55,758 nucleotides of DNA from Paenibacillus sinopodophylli (lineage in GTDB: Bacteria; Bacillota; Bacilli; Paenibacillales; Paenibacillaceae): the NCBI RefSeq assembly GCF_005930355.1, contig NZ_VDBO01000022.1, forward strand, positions 1 to 55,758. Direction: 5' to 3'. The notes beneath the pieces were generated by a model that was not told where the DNA came from, ran no database searches, and saw only the letters and a program-made list of their open reading frames with translations. Positions 1 to 8,378 of the stretch are shown here, in pieces. Position 1 is the stretch's first letter. Every line of letters starts with the position of its first letter. The position numbers and the translations under genes are program-made.

Positions 1-137
1 CACGTTTATCGTTAGCGGTTGGCTTGCGATTAACACGTCCCAGTAAAAAGGCTTTTTGATATTGCCTTAATGACTGACCTTGCCCCGAATAGATGGACAC
101 GAAGAAAACCTCTATAATAAAACATGGAGGGGTTCAA

Positions 138-428
138 ATGGGACAAGGGAAGAAATACGACAAAGCATTTAAAGAGCAGGTCGTCCTGCGTATTGTGGCT
201 GAAGAATCAACGGTTTCAGAAACGGCGAAGGATTTGGGTGTACATTATACAACGGTTAGAGACTGGGTTAAGGTCTATAAACAAGACGGTGAGCATTCCT
301 TTCCTGGCAGCGGTAATCTGAAAGCTGAGGATGAGGAAATGCGTAAGCTTCGCAAGCAACTCGCTGATTTAAAGGAAGAGAATGAAATCCTAAAAAAGGC
401 GGCCTACTTTGCGAAAAATCTGAAATAA
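138..428 (+). CDS. IS3 transposase OrfA (HTH)
   Basis: This 96-residue OrfA is a helix-turn-helix DNA-binding protein followed by a leucine-zipper-like helix, which recognises the element ends and dimerises. The HTH is seen around residues 20-45 (SETAKDLGVHYTTVRDWVK) and the C-terminal heptad helix ends in EENEILKKAAYFAK. I choose ATG 138 because GGAGGGG lies 7 nt upstream; the upstream ATG at 93 has no site. The slippage heptamer at 392-398 would fuse this frame to OrfB by -1 frameshifting to give OrfAB. OrfA itself looks intact, but OrfB is broken, so the product is probably of no consequence. Confidence 0.85.
   Translation: MGQGKKYDKAFKEQVVLRIVAEESTVSETAKDLGVHYTTVRDWVKVYKQDGEHSFPGSGNLKAEDEEMRKLRKQLADLKEENEILKKAAYFAKNLK
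392..398 (+). promoter_or_regulatory. Programmed -1 frameshift site of the IS3 element
   Basis: The heptamer A AAA AAG is in the correct zero-frame phase (codons AAA at 393 and AAG at 396). The OrfB frame is exactly -1 relative to OrfA and is open from position 398. This is the standard IS3-family arrangement. Confidence 0.8.
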
Positions 429-1243
429 ACACGTTCACATTTATTTATGAACACCGCTTCGAATTTCGGATTGCAAAGATGTGCCAGGCCCTTAACGTCT
501 CTAGAAGCGGCTACTATGCATACATCAAACGTCCAGAGAGCAATCGAAGAGTTGAAAACAGAAAGCTGCTCGATACCATACGAGACATTCACATAAAAAG
601 CCATAGGATCTACGGGTCACCGCAAATCACCAAGAATCTACCACCCGACCAAAAAGCTAGTCGAGGTAGGGTGGCTCGCCTCATGCAGGCTAACGGTATC
701 CGATCGAAAGTGGTCAAGAAATACAAGGCAACAACGAACTCTAATCATAATCTGCCTGTAGCGGATAATCTTCTGAATCAAAACTTTGAAACAAGTAAAC
801 CGTGCGAGAAATGGCTTTCCAATATTACGTATATCCCTACCGATGAAGGCTGGCTCTACCTCGCTGGTGTGTTGGATCTGCATGGCCGTACTCTAGTAGG
901 ATGGGCAATGGACAGTCGTATGAAGACCGAACTAGTCTCTTCTGCGTTAAAACAAGCTATGGGCCGTACAGGTGCATCAAAAGGTCTCATCGTGCACTCC
1001 GATCGTGGCGTTCAATATGCCAGCAAGAAGTACCAACGCCTCTTAAAGAAGCACGAGTTCGTTTGCAGCATGAGTCGCAAGGGGAATTGTTATGACAACG
1101 CACCTATGGAATCCTTTTGGGGAAAACTCAAGATGGAATGGCTCAACGAACATCGCTTTAAGACAAGAATGCCAATCGATCAATATGACCCCAATCTACA
1201 CCTAATTATCCGACCAGTAATTAACTTGTGCTCCATCTGTTGA
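398..1243 (+). pseudogene. IS3 transposase OrfB, truncated and catalytically mutated
   Basis: This is a DDE-integrase-core transposase. HTH_21 and rve-type regions are recognisable, with the second Asp in VHSDRGVQY and the Glu in MESFWGKLK. The first Asp of the usual TDITYI motif is Asn (AAT at 821-823, in LSNITYIPT), which should abolish metal binding. After NEHRFKTR (about 1170) the normal C-terminus is replaced by an unrelated tail ending at 1243, so about 45 residues are lost. The frame opens at the slippage site; the first internal ATG is at 479. Confidence 0.85.
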
Positions 1244-1612
1244 GCGAACTTCAAGATCTTAACCATGACAAGGGAGCCGTACCTCGGTTCACATGATTCC
1301 CTTCAATGCGAATAATCCTATTCCATAATTCAACAGGCAAGCTCCTAATACCTTCCATCAAATCGACTTAACCATTTTTTGGTGAAAAAAAAGCGATTGA
1401 ACACCAAAGACGACGACTTATCCGATGAATAAAACGTCGTCTTTTCATGATGGGTTCGTCTTGTTTGTAGCACAATATTTACTCTGCAGTTTTCATTATT
1501 CTCCTCAGATTAACGGCGGCGCCTTCCTTGCGGCATTGTAGTTTCGCTCCTCGTCTGTTTTGCTCATTCTACTAGCCCTCAATTTATCTGTCCAACTTAC
1601 TGTAGCCGATCC
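1244..1612. other. Gene-free stretch beside IS remnants
   Basis: I see no supported gene here. A hairpin-like pair (GACGACG near 1408 with CGTCGTC near 1434) followed by TTTTC may be a terminator. The rest looks like decayed sequence between two unrelated IS remnants. Confidence 0.4.
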
Positions 1613-1866
1613 AAAGCTACCTACAAGGTTATGAAAACGGAGTTCATCTATCAGATGGAGTTCCAGAACCTTAAACACCTGCTTTTGGAACTATACGACT
1701 ATCTCAACTGGTTTAACAAGCATCGAATTCATGGCTCACTAGGGTACATGACGCCTGTTCAGTATCGCCAAACAGCCCTTAAAAAAGTAGTCTGATTTAA
1801 TGTTGACAATCCAATATTCTAATTGTTTTGGATAGGAAAACTCCCGTTTAATTAGGAGCCCTAGGA
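1613..1866 (+). mobile_element. 3' remnant of a second IS3-family element
   Basis: Positions 1613-1795 encode the C-terminal ~60 residues of an IS150-like OrfB, including the conserved tail WFNKHRIHGSLGYMTPVQYR and a stop at 1793. About 30 nt later comes a terminal repeat (1826-1866, GGATAGGAAAACTCCCG ending in CCCTAGG). It matches the end of the IS3 element at 38281-38319 at most positions. The two are therefore related but distinct copies. The 5' part of this element is gone. Confidence 0.75.
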
Positions 1867-1950
1867 GGTAACACTGTTTCTTTCTACACCATGGAGATAA
1901 ATTGCTTTAAGTTGTAAATTTCAAATACACAGAGTAAATGAACAAAATAG

Positions 1951-2349
1951 TTATTCAAAAATTTTATTAAGCACCGTAAGCGTTTCTTCTCGCCCTTCGA
2001 CCATTGGATAAATAATATATATATTTCCTAGTATATATTCAATCATTTTGGTGTCTGGAAACTTTTTTTTCGTTTTTTTCAATATTTCATTTCTTTCATT
2101 TTGCAAATCTTGTTCATTCACAAACTCGTAAACGGATAGGCTTTCCCACGACATTGGCAAGAAAAAAAATCTTCGATCTATTGCCAATTTACTTTTTATT
2201 AACTCACTTTGACCTGTTATTTTATATTGCAATTTAAAATTATCAAACCGATTATTTATATCATCAATTGTCATTTTGTTTGCTGCCTCCTTTTGATTTG
2301 TGCAACCTGAAAGAATGAGAAGAATACATAATAATTTAATAATCTTCAA
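1951..2349 (-). CDS. Small lipoprotein of unknown function
   Basis: This is a predicted membrane-anchored lipoprotein of about 132 residues. The N-terminus is a Lys-containing n-region, a hydrophobic stretch and the lipobox LSGC, so the mature protein would start at Cys and be anchored outside the membrane. I choose a TTG start at 2349 because the in-frame ATG at 2362-2364 overlaps a GGAGGTGA ribosome binding site that lies 4-5 nt before that TTG. The rest is soluble and charged, with a short hydrophobic segment (YILGNIYIIYPM). I do not recognise a family. It stands alone between IS remnants. A-T-rich composition suggests transferred or fast-evolving DNA. Confidence 0.6.
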   Translation of the reverse strand: MKIIKLLCILLILSGCTNQKEAANKMTIDDINNRFDNFKLQYKITGQSELIKSKLAIDRRFFFLPMSWESLSVYEFVNEQDLQNERNEILKKTKKKFPDTKMIEYILGNIYIIYPMVEGREETLTVLNKIFE

Positions 2350-2364
2350 TGAACTCACCTCCAT

Positions 2365-2734
2365 TAAATCTTAGAAACCCCAACAAAAACCTCCTTTACT
2401 TGGCATTAAGAAAAATAATAACTAAAAACAAACTAAAAAGATAGGTTTAATTATTGAATCGAATTCTAACTAGTTATCTCTTGTCACACATACTTACTTC
2501 AGATTATTCTCAAATTTGGCTGCACCCTTTTAATCAGCTAGTATTAGATACTTACATATTTCTTCATCTTCCGCTCTAAGGTTCACTGCCGGGAACTGAT
2601 TAACCGCCGTATTGTTATACAACTTACGCAAACCTTAAACGTCGAATAGTACACACCTAGTTCTCAGAATGTTTCAGGAGCTGTTGGTTCTTTAGCAATA
2701 TACGAAAAATTACCTGATCCCTAAATCCTTTGTA
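2365..2734. other. Gene-free stretch
   Basis: No credible coding frame. The region upstream of the lipoprotein is A/T-rich and could hold its promoter, but no clear -35/-10 pair is visible. Confidence 0.3.
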
Positions 2735-2813
2735 GATTTTTTTCGTCGTCCATATGAACCCCTCCGTGAGTAACTAAAGAGTTTTCTTCATGTCGATCAA
2801 TTCGGGGCAAGAT
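2735..2813 (-). mobile_element. Left-end remnant of the same IS3 type as at 78-1243
   Basis: Read on the minus strand, this runs CTTGCCCCGAATTGAT, then ATGAAGAAAACT, then CGGAGGGGTTCATATGG. That parallels positions 79-140 of the IS at the window start (CTTGCCCCGAATAGAT, GAAGAAAACC, GGAGGGGTTCAAATGG). It is the inverted left end plus the first codons of OrfA, followed by a stop. It may mark a former second copy or a rearrangement end. Confidence 0.65.
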
Positions 2814-2885
2814 TAAGCATTATCCTCCTTAACCTGCCTTCTCATTTGAATTATTGATTATTTAGATTCCATATCTTCTAGGAAA

Positions 2886-3090
2886 TCAGACAATTCATCA
2901 GCAATAAAAAAAACCACCCAACGGGTGGCTGCACTCAAAAAGAGTGTAAAAGTATAGATAGGAGTGAAGAGTCCCGTCCTGAACCTGTAGCTTTTAGAGT
3001 GATGTACTTTCATATCATGTCTACTGCCAGCCGATCCGCTAAGTTGCTATCAAACCCAATGTTTCTTCATGATAGGAATGCTACCTGTTG
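2886..3090 (-). repeat. Repeat family A, copy 1 (putative small RNA with terminator)
   Basis: This is one of five similar units of about 200 bp. Read on the minus strand it ends with a stem CCACCC-GTT-GGGTGG followed by a U-run (A-run at 2905-2913 on the plus strand). A second small hairpin (CACTC/GAGTG, 2932-2946) precedes it. The core TATAGATAGGAGTG and the block GTCCTGAACCTGTAG are shared with the other copies. The unit ends near AGGAATGCTACC. This copy has the most diverged outer half. Confidence 0.65.
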
Positions 3091-3200
3091 GCTTAACAAA
3101 CATCGAGCAACTACGGATCTCAATCTGCTCTATAATGTGCTAAACAAAAGTTTCCCATTTAACGACGATTCACATACCACTAAGGAAACGAAATAATAGC

Positions 3201-3233
3201 AAAAAGAACAGCTGAATATAAGCTGTTCTTTTT
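3201..3233. terminator. Bidirectional intrinsic terminator
   Basis: AAAAAGAACAGCT, a 7-nt loop, then AGCTGTTCTTTTT form a perfect stem with A-run and U-run on either side, so it can work on both strands. It separates repeat copy 1 from the ankyrin gene. Confidence 0.75.
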
Positions 3234-3421
3234 GTTATTATTCTCTTCTAAATATTAGTCCCCCAAAAATTGTGTCAAGAGACACCCTCTCTTGATAGAA
3301 TCTAAAATGTCGTTTACAGTAAAAGAATACCAACTAGCAAAGCTTTTTTTCATCAGAGATTTATTTGAATAAAAGACAGTGGAGCACTACCACTACCAAT
3401 TCTATGTACGAGGTGGATGTA

Positions 3422-4492
3422 ATGGAGTATTTTGATCCTATGATGGACGATGCATTAAAACGAAATGATTTAGAATCCGTAAAATCACTTCTTGAAAATA
3501 ATTTTGATCTTACACCTATACCGGGTCATGGGACATATCTTGATCATGCATGGTGTTATCGAAGCGAGTATGACTTTGAAATAGTGAAACTTTTGATTAG
3601 CTACGGAGAGAGCCTTAATTATCCTGGCCATCCATCCATCTCAATGGCGGCCCATCGTGGAAAGATCGAGGAAATGCAATATGTTCTTGATCGAGGAGCA
3701 GATATAAACGCTGTGACTCATACGGGGGTGTCGGCTCTGTGGACCCCGTCATACAACAATCATAAGGAAGTAGTTCAGTTCTTGATAGGTGCAGGGATTG
3801 ATTTGAAAACACATGGAGGAACTGCACTACAAATAGCTGCGTTTAATGGCCATTTAGATATAGTAAAAATATTAATCGATGCTGGTGCGGATATTAACTA
3901 TCAAAATTTCGATGGTCACGCAGATATTTCAAATAGTCCTCTTCACCAAGCAGCCTATAACCAATACTCAGTAGTGCATTATTTACTGGAGATAGGTGCC
4001 GACACACGTCTTAAGAATCACTACGGAGAAAGAGCCGTTCATATTGCGAGGGGAAACAATAAAAAGATTGCGGAACTCATTTCAAAATATGAACCGGCAG
4101 ATTTACATGATTATGATTTAAAAATTGAAGAGCTTAGGGGTATGAAACTTCCGAAAGGTATCATTCAAGATCTTGGAGATGAAAGACAGAGAGTAGAACT
4201 ACCCGACTCTTCAAACATTGAATATCTTACCTACTGTTCAGTTTATGATGTGACGGAGGTAAACATTAATGGAATTCGTCTTATAAATCTGCTGGCGGAG
4301 ACGGATGGATATGATTCTTATGGAATACTGGTGTGGGTTCCATCAAAGAAGGCGCTTGGCACATATGATGTTGAGCATGGGACACTTGCAATTTTGAATA
4401 AAGTAACTTGGAAAGCGTTTAGAAAGGCTCCAGGGAAGTACATAGATTTGATTTTAGACGGAGATTACGAACCTGTCGAAGATCTTAGTTAA
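3422..4492 (+). CDS. Ankyrin-repeat protein with C-terminal immunity-like domain
   Basis: This cytoplasmic protein of about 356 residues probably acts through protein-protein contacts. Several ankyrin repeats are readable in the first two thirds: EIVKLLISYGESLNYPG, EEMQYVLDRGADINAV, EVVQFLIGAGIDLKTHG, DIVKILIDAGADINYQN and VVHYLLEIGADTRLKNHYG. The last ~110 residues form a separate domain (from about GIIQDLGDERQRVELP) that I cannot name. Such domains in Bacillales often occur on immunity or adaptor proteins. I prefer ATG 3422 because GAGGTGG lies 5 nt upstream; TTG 3365 and ATG 3404 are in frame but have no good site. It is a single gene with no operon partner and no visible damage. Confidence 0.75.
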   Translation: MEYFDPMMDDALKRNDLESVKSLLENNFDLTPIPGHGTYLDHAWCYRSEYDFEIVKLLISYGESLNYPGHPSISMAAHRGKIEEMQYVLDRGADINAVTHTGVSALWTPSYNNHKEVVQFLIGAGIDLKTHGGTALQIAAFNGHLDIVKILIDAGADINYQNFDGHADISNSPLHQAAYNQYSVVHYLLEIGADTRLKNHYGERAVHIARGNNKKIAELISKYEPADLHDYDLKIEELRGMKLPKGIIQDLGDERQRVELPDSSNIEYLTYCSVYDVTEVNINGIRLINLLAETDGYDSYGILVWVPSKKALGTYDVEHGTLAILNKVTWKAFRKAPGKYIDLILDGDYEPVEDLS

Positions 4493-4654
4493 AAGGTTTG
4501 TCAGCAGATATACCTAGTCCTTTCGTTGGCAGACTGAATCCTGAAGGCGATGCCTCGTAATGGTGAAACACGGTAAGTCTAGGCGTTAAGCTATCGGGAC
4601 ACTATTGAGTCTTTTTGTTTCTCAAACCTCGTTTTTCTTCATAATAGGAATGCT

Positions 4655-5010
4655 GCCCTTTCGTTTTATGATATCAACCATTTCTTTCTAGTTGATCTTT
4701 TTGCATCAGTTTCGAGGATTAGAGTGGCGGGGTCATACGTACCTACCGATGGAACTTGATCCCAAGTGCTATAATGTTCCTCCATACTTGTCGTGACCAT
4801 AGCTGAGTCTGATTGGCATGTAGATCCCTTATGATGCTGTAGTGCGATGAAGAGTTCATAGAGGCTGCTGGCAAATCCAATTCAAGGAAGGGAGAAAATA
4901 AACCCTGTTATAGGACTAGACATATCTAAGAAGAAAACCACTGACAATTTTTCTTAAATCGAGGAAAACCATATCGCGGGATATCCTATTACGAACAGTC
5001 AGTGAAAAGA
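4655..5010 (+). mobile_element. IS110-family 5' remnant with bridge-RNA-type leader
   Basis: The stretch 4655-4905 is closely similar along its length to the leader of the IS110 element at 35071-35316: the same ATCAACC/GGTTGAT-type hairpin, ACGTACCTACC, GGACTTGATCCC and CTATAATGTTC blocks. It is followed by a start of transposase coding sequence reading NPVIGLDISKKK, with a stop about 10 codons later and decayed sequence beyond. In IS110-group elements this leader encodes the bridge RNA, so this is a fossil of that RNA gene. Left flank is GGAATGCTGCC. Confidence 0.7.
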
Positions 5011-5125
5011 CATTAAAAAATTCAATCAAGACTCTTTCTCTTCACAACGTGGGAGATCTGATAAACGCAATCCTTACCGTTCATATATACTTTTCACTAA
5101 ATGGATCCATATACCGTATCTTTTT

Positions 5126-5330
5126 AGCAGAAGGGACAATTCAAAAGAAATAAAAAAAGCCACCTGGAAAGGTGGCTCGCGCTCAAGAAGAGTGCAAAAG
5201 TATAGATAGGAGTGGAGAGTCTTGTCCTGAACCTGTAGGTTTTAGAGTGATGTACTTTCATACCGTACCTAATGCCAAACATGTCCCCTTTTCAGCTTTC
5301 TAAACTACTATTGCTTCATAATAGGAGTGC
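5126..5330 (-). repeat. Repeat family A, copy 2 (putative small RNA with terminator)
   Basis: On the minus strand the unit ends in AGCCACC-tttcc-AGGTGGCT followed by a run of seven U (plus strand 5159-5177 with A-run 5152-5158), a textbook intrinsic terminator. It is preceded by a GCACTC/GAGCGC hairpin and the shared core. The outer 3' flank (AGCAGAAGGGACAATT) is also shared with copies 3 and 4, so the repeat is larger than the RNA core. Confidence 0.7.
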
Positions 5331-5502
5331 TTTTATTTGTATGTTCCCCAGTTTCTTTATTTTTTATCAAACGGCTTAGCAATTCAAGGTTGTCCAATTT
5401 TTTAATAGAAGTTAAGTGAGTGATATTAACTTTAGAAAGATATGATCTTGATAATCGTCAAAAATCAAGAGATAATCATAAGGATTCTTTCAACTTTCGA
5501 TA

Positions 5503-6393
5503 TTACCAGGATAGGGTTACATTCTTCCAAAAATTCTCTTCCAAAAACAGCTTCAAACTTGTCGGGGCTTGACCTGTCAAGTCCTGAAATGCCGAGGATG
5601 TTTGAGTACTCTCCATCTTTGCTGATGTGGGATCGAAAGAAACTATCTCTTGAGGTACAGCTTCGGCCTTATCTAAGTATTCATACATTCCAACTAATTG
5701 TGTAGCATCTACCGGAACATAAGAAATCCTCTTTTTAGCAATTTCACTTAAAACCTGAGCGATATTATGACCGGATATTGCTTCTGGGCCAGTGATATTA
5801 AATATACGGTTGTCCGTGTTTGAGGAAACCAAGGCTGCCGCTGCAGCAATTGCACAATCCTTACGAGTCACATATGCGATTGTTCCTTCTCCAGTCGCTG
5901 CTACATACTTATCAGTTGCAAGGGTATGTGCTAGTGTTTGAATCAAATTTTCCGTGTACATACTATTTCGTAGAATAGTGTAGGATACGCCGCTCTCTCT
6001 GATAGCTTCCTCTGTAGCGTAGTGATCCGTAGCTGTCCAGTTAGCCATGCCTGGCATAGGATTCATACTTGAAGTATACACAATATGTTTTATACCCGCT
6101 TGGACAGCAGCCTGAATCGCATTCCTTTGCTGGTTTATTCGTGTTTCTAGTGCATCAGTACTTATTAAAAGAAGACGGTTCGCTCCAACAAAAGCACTCA
6201 GGAGTGATTCGGGTTGATTAAAGTCCGCTTGGCGTACAATAACACCACGTTCAGCAAATTTAGCAAGCTTTTCTGTATTACGTGTTGTTGCAATGATAGG
6301 ACCATCATAATGATCAAGCAGGCACTGAAGCGCCAGTTGACCTAATTGACCACTTGCACTTGTAACCAATAACGTTTCTTTTTTTGTACTCAT
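5503..6393 (-). CDS. NmrA-like NAD(P)-binding oxidoreductase (paralogue 1)
   Basis: This 296-residue atypical short-chain dehydrogenase is of the NmrA/QOR2 type, which bind NAD(P)H and act as quinone reductases or redox sensors in the cytoplasm. The N-terminal Rossmann motif reads TSASGQLG, with Ser at the first Gly position of the GxxGxxG pattern; the paralogue at 11910 has the normal TGASGNLG. Further family signs are ATTRNTEKL, a VRQADFNQPESL segment and IKHIVYTSSMNP. The start is supported by GGGAGG 6 nt upstream. It begins with nearly the same eleven residues as the 11910 protein and aligns throughout, so the two are duplicates. The truncated WYL regulator lies 640 bp upstream, mirroring the regulator-plus-oxidoreductase pair at 10.8-12.8 kb. 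The substrate is unknown. Confidence 0.8.
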   Translation of the reverse strand: MSTKKETLLVTSASGQLGQLALQCLLDHYDGPIIATTRNTEKLAKFAERGVIVRQADFNQPESLLSAFVGANRLLLISTDALETRINQQRNAIQAAVQAGIKHIVYTSSMNPMPGMANWTATDHYATEEAIRESGVSYTILRNSMYTENLIQTLAHTLATDKYVAATGEGTIAYVTRKDCAIAAAAALVSSNTDNRIFNITGPEAISGHNIAQVLSEIAKKRISYVPVDATQLVGMYEYLDKAEAVPQEIVSFDPTSAKMESTQTSSAFQDLTGQAPTSLKLFLEENFWKNVTLSW

Positions 6394-6462
6394 GTTTCAA
6401 TCCTCCCGGTAATATAAATAATTTTGAAATTATTAATGTTAAATTGCTTTTTAATATTCTGA

Positions 6463-6494
6463 ATGACAACTAACGACAACTTGTTGGTTGTCAT
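6463..6494. promoter_or_regulatory. Imperfect palindrome upstream of the NmrA-like gene
   Basis: ATGACAAC, a 16-nt centre containing AACTTGTT, and GTTGTCAT form an inverted repeat 70 nt before the gene start. On the minus strand TTGTCG, 17 nt, TATTAA could be a promoter overlapping it. It resembles but does not match the CTGACA-N6-TGTCAG operator found at the other promoters of the region. Confidence 0.4.
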
Positions 6495-7031
6495 TTATCA
6501 TTTTTTTAATTCCCTCCCCAATAGTCTCTTTAATAATAATTGCTCAATTCCCTCCATTTCCGACCCCAAACTTAGTATCCTTTGAAGTAATTATTCGATT
6601 GATGAACACGAAATATTCTTTAGTAGCCTTGCCCATAAAAGAACACATCTTCATGTAATAAAATCTCTCAAAATGAATCTCTTCATAATTTCTCTTCATA
6701 ATTTTGAAGAGACAACATTCAAAATTTAATTTGAAGAGCTGCCGGTAATTATCTTTAGATTAATATTCATGTTACCTAAATTCTTTAGAAAGCTGCAACA
6801 ATTCAATCAAAATGAAAGCTCGCTCATTTTAGAATTAACAAAATGATGCATATTTATCCTCAGGTCACGATACGTGATTAATTTCTAAATGCCTTCTACA
6901 AAAACTTGACCTCGTATTTCTGAAATTCAAACAGTATCACAATTTCGCTCGGAATCTTTATGTGTGATGGTGTAATAAATTAACTACCATTTCTCAAGTA
7001 TAGCGTTATGAAGGATTTCCAAGTATGCCTA
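6495..7031. other. Gene-free A/T-rich stretch
   Basis: Nothing codes here that I can support. It lies downstream of the truncated WYL regulator and could include decayed remains of its missing C-terminal domain, but I cannot read one. Confidence 0.3.
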
Positions 7032-7436
7032 CTATCGCTTAGGCTTTTCATGATAAAGCACCCGAACGCTCTCCCTTATCCGATCCGCTTCATACTGGAC
7101 GATTGGAGTTAAAATGGATTCAATTTTTGCACGTGCAGACCTAGCACTTTGACCGAATTTATCATTGAAACGTTGCTCTATGAATTCTGTTCCCATTAGA
7201 ATCGTTAAAGTTTCCTCCACACTAAAGCTGATAGGTGGAAGAAAATAGTCTTCCATTATGGAATAACCCGTTCCGGGAACCCCTATAATAGGTACTCCAG
7301 ATTCACTGAGCATTTGAATATCCCGATAAATAGTTCTTACACTAGTATCAAATAATGCCGCTAGTTCCTCTGCTTTAATTAGTTTATTTTGCTGCAACTC
7401 CAATACGATAGCAGACTGTCGCCCATGTTTTCTCAT
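7032..7436 (-). pseudogene. HTH/WYL regulator, C-terminal WYL domain lost
   Basis: These 134 residues match the N-terminal part of the intact regulator at 10837-11784. The DeoR-like winged HTH (ELAALFDTSVRTIYRDIQML) is followed by GVPGTGYSIMEDYFLPPISF and the linker helix through SARAKIESIL. The frame then ends at KPKR-stop, where the intact protein continues for about 180 residues with the ligand-sensing WYL domain. The remaining piece could still fold and bind DNA, and might compete with the intact paralogue at its operators. It may equally be a dying duplicate. ATG start with GAGGCTTGA-type site upstream. Confidence 0.7.
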
Positions 7437-8378
7437 AAGTTCAAGCCTCCAATATTTTCTACTAGGAAATAACGTCTACAGTTTAAATTTGATCGTACCT
7501 TTAAAATACCCGAACAAGTTTACTTCGGTTGGTATAATTTAAAAATTAATCTCCTAAATCTCAATTTTTATTTGGATAGAAGTCTGATTAAACTTCACAT
7601 TTTTCTATCACTATGCTTGTAAGATCTATTAATAAAAAGGGTACACGTGTCATGATCATCTATCTTACGATGCTTTGACAATCACAAACCATTTAACGAA
7701 ATCGGTCGAGTGCCAAAGATGCTCTATACATTAGTTCGCAACATTTTGATTGAACCAAATTCAAGATTTGTGTTCTCCAGTAAGTCAATCAATGGAAATG
7801 GACTTCTAGTTGAATGGCAGTTTATTTATATTAGATCAACTACAGTTATTCAACTATACCAAACCAATCCTGACAACTGCGTGTCAGGATTGGTTTGGTT
7901 CTAATTTTAAAAAATTTCTCTTTATTCATAGCTCTAGAATGGAATCTTTGTTTGTTGTTTCAATTAAAGAAACTAACTTTAGATATTGAACGAAGTAATA
8001 CTAAAAATATTTAAATTGACAATTCAATACTTTTATGCAGGCACTTGACAGTCATATGTTATATTGAAAAAGTTAAAATTTTAGTTTTGAGTCATTTGAT
8101 TTTTCAAAAAAGGGGAGGACACACATCATAAAAAGAGCTTCTTTGGTTAATAGATTTCTAATAGATGTTATTTCATCAATGGCGTAGAGGTAGCCTGTTG
8201 TTTTTCATCTTAACTAAAGAACATCCATGAAACAAAAACGTCGGCGGAAAATTCCAGTTACATGATCGGATAACAACAAGAAAATTAATAACATTAGGTA
8301 TTATTATTTATCAAGATAACTATTGTCATTCATCTTATAGAAGTTGCTTCATAATAAAAAATCAGTGGAGGAAACAAC
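7437..8378. other. Long intergenic stretch with a perfect hairpin and possible RDD remnant
   Basis: Apart from the hairpin at 7858-7899 I see no gene. At 8113-8190 a GGGGAGG site precedes a short run reading IKRASLVNRFLIDVISS, reminiscent of the N-terminus of RDD-family membrane proteins, then a stop. It is at best a fossil. Confidence 0.35.
7858..7899. promoter_or_regulatory. Perfect 18-bp-arm hairpin containing the CTGACA-N6-TGTCAG operator core
   Basis: The arms at 7858-7875 and 7882-7899 are exact inverted repeats around a 6-nt loop. The inner part CTGACAACTGCGTGTCAG (7870-7887) is nearly the reverse complement of the operator at 11781-11798. A weak T-rich tail (TTCTAATTTT) means it may also terminate transcription. 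Confidence 0.55.

Larger units (their letters stand above)
78..1243 (+). mobile_element. IS3-family insertion sequence, right end missing
   Basis: The left terminal region begins near the stretch CTTGCCCCGAAT. It is followed by a two-frame transposase joined by an A6G slippage site. The transposase loses its last ~45 residues near position 1170 and no matching right inverted repeat (GGGGCAAG-type) is visible before 1630, so the element is truncated. A second, short inverted copy of the same left end lies at 2735-2813. The first catalytic Asp is also changed, so the element should be dead. Confidence 0.85.

Noticed and set aside
2886..3090. Repeat family A as a riboswitch or T-box leader
   Set aside because: The terminator points away from any consistent downstream gene (IS remnant, IS110 fossil, Imm10-like gene, opposite-strand nuclease), and no T-box or known aptamer core is recognisable.
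2999..3196. 65-codon open frame on the plus strand across repeat copy 1
   Set aside because: It runs through the non-coding repeat, has no ribosome site, and the other copies of the repeat do not keep the frame open.
3255..3300. Stretch AATTGTGTCAAGAGACACC with a TCAAGAGA/TCTCTTGA hairpin, like the end of an IS256-type element
   Set aside because: Too short and no transposase sequence next to it. Kept only as a hint.
8113..8190. Possible RDD-family membrane protein start (IKRASLVNRFLIDVISS)
   Set aside because: There is a ribosome-like GGGGAGG, but the frame stops after 20 codons and starts with no normal initiation codon. At best a fossil, so not listed as a gene.
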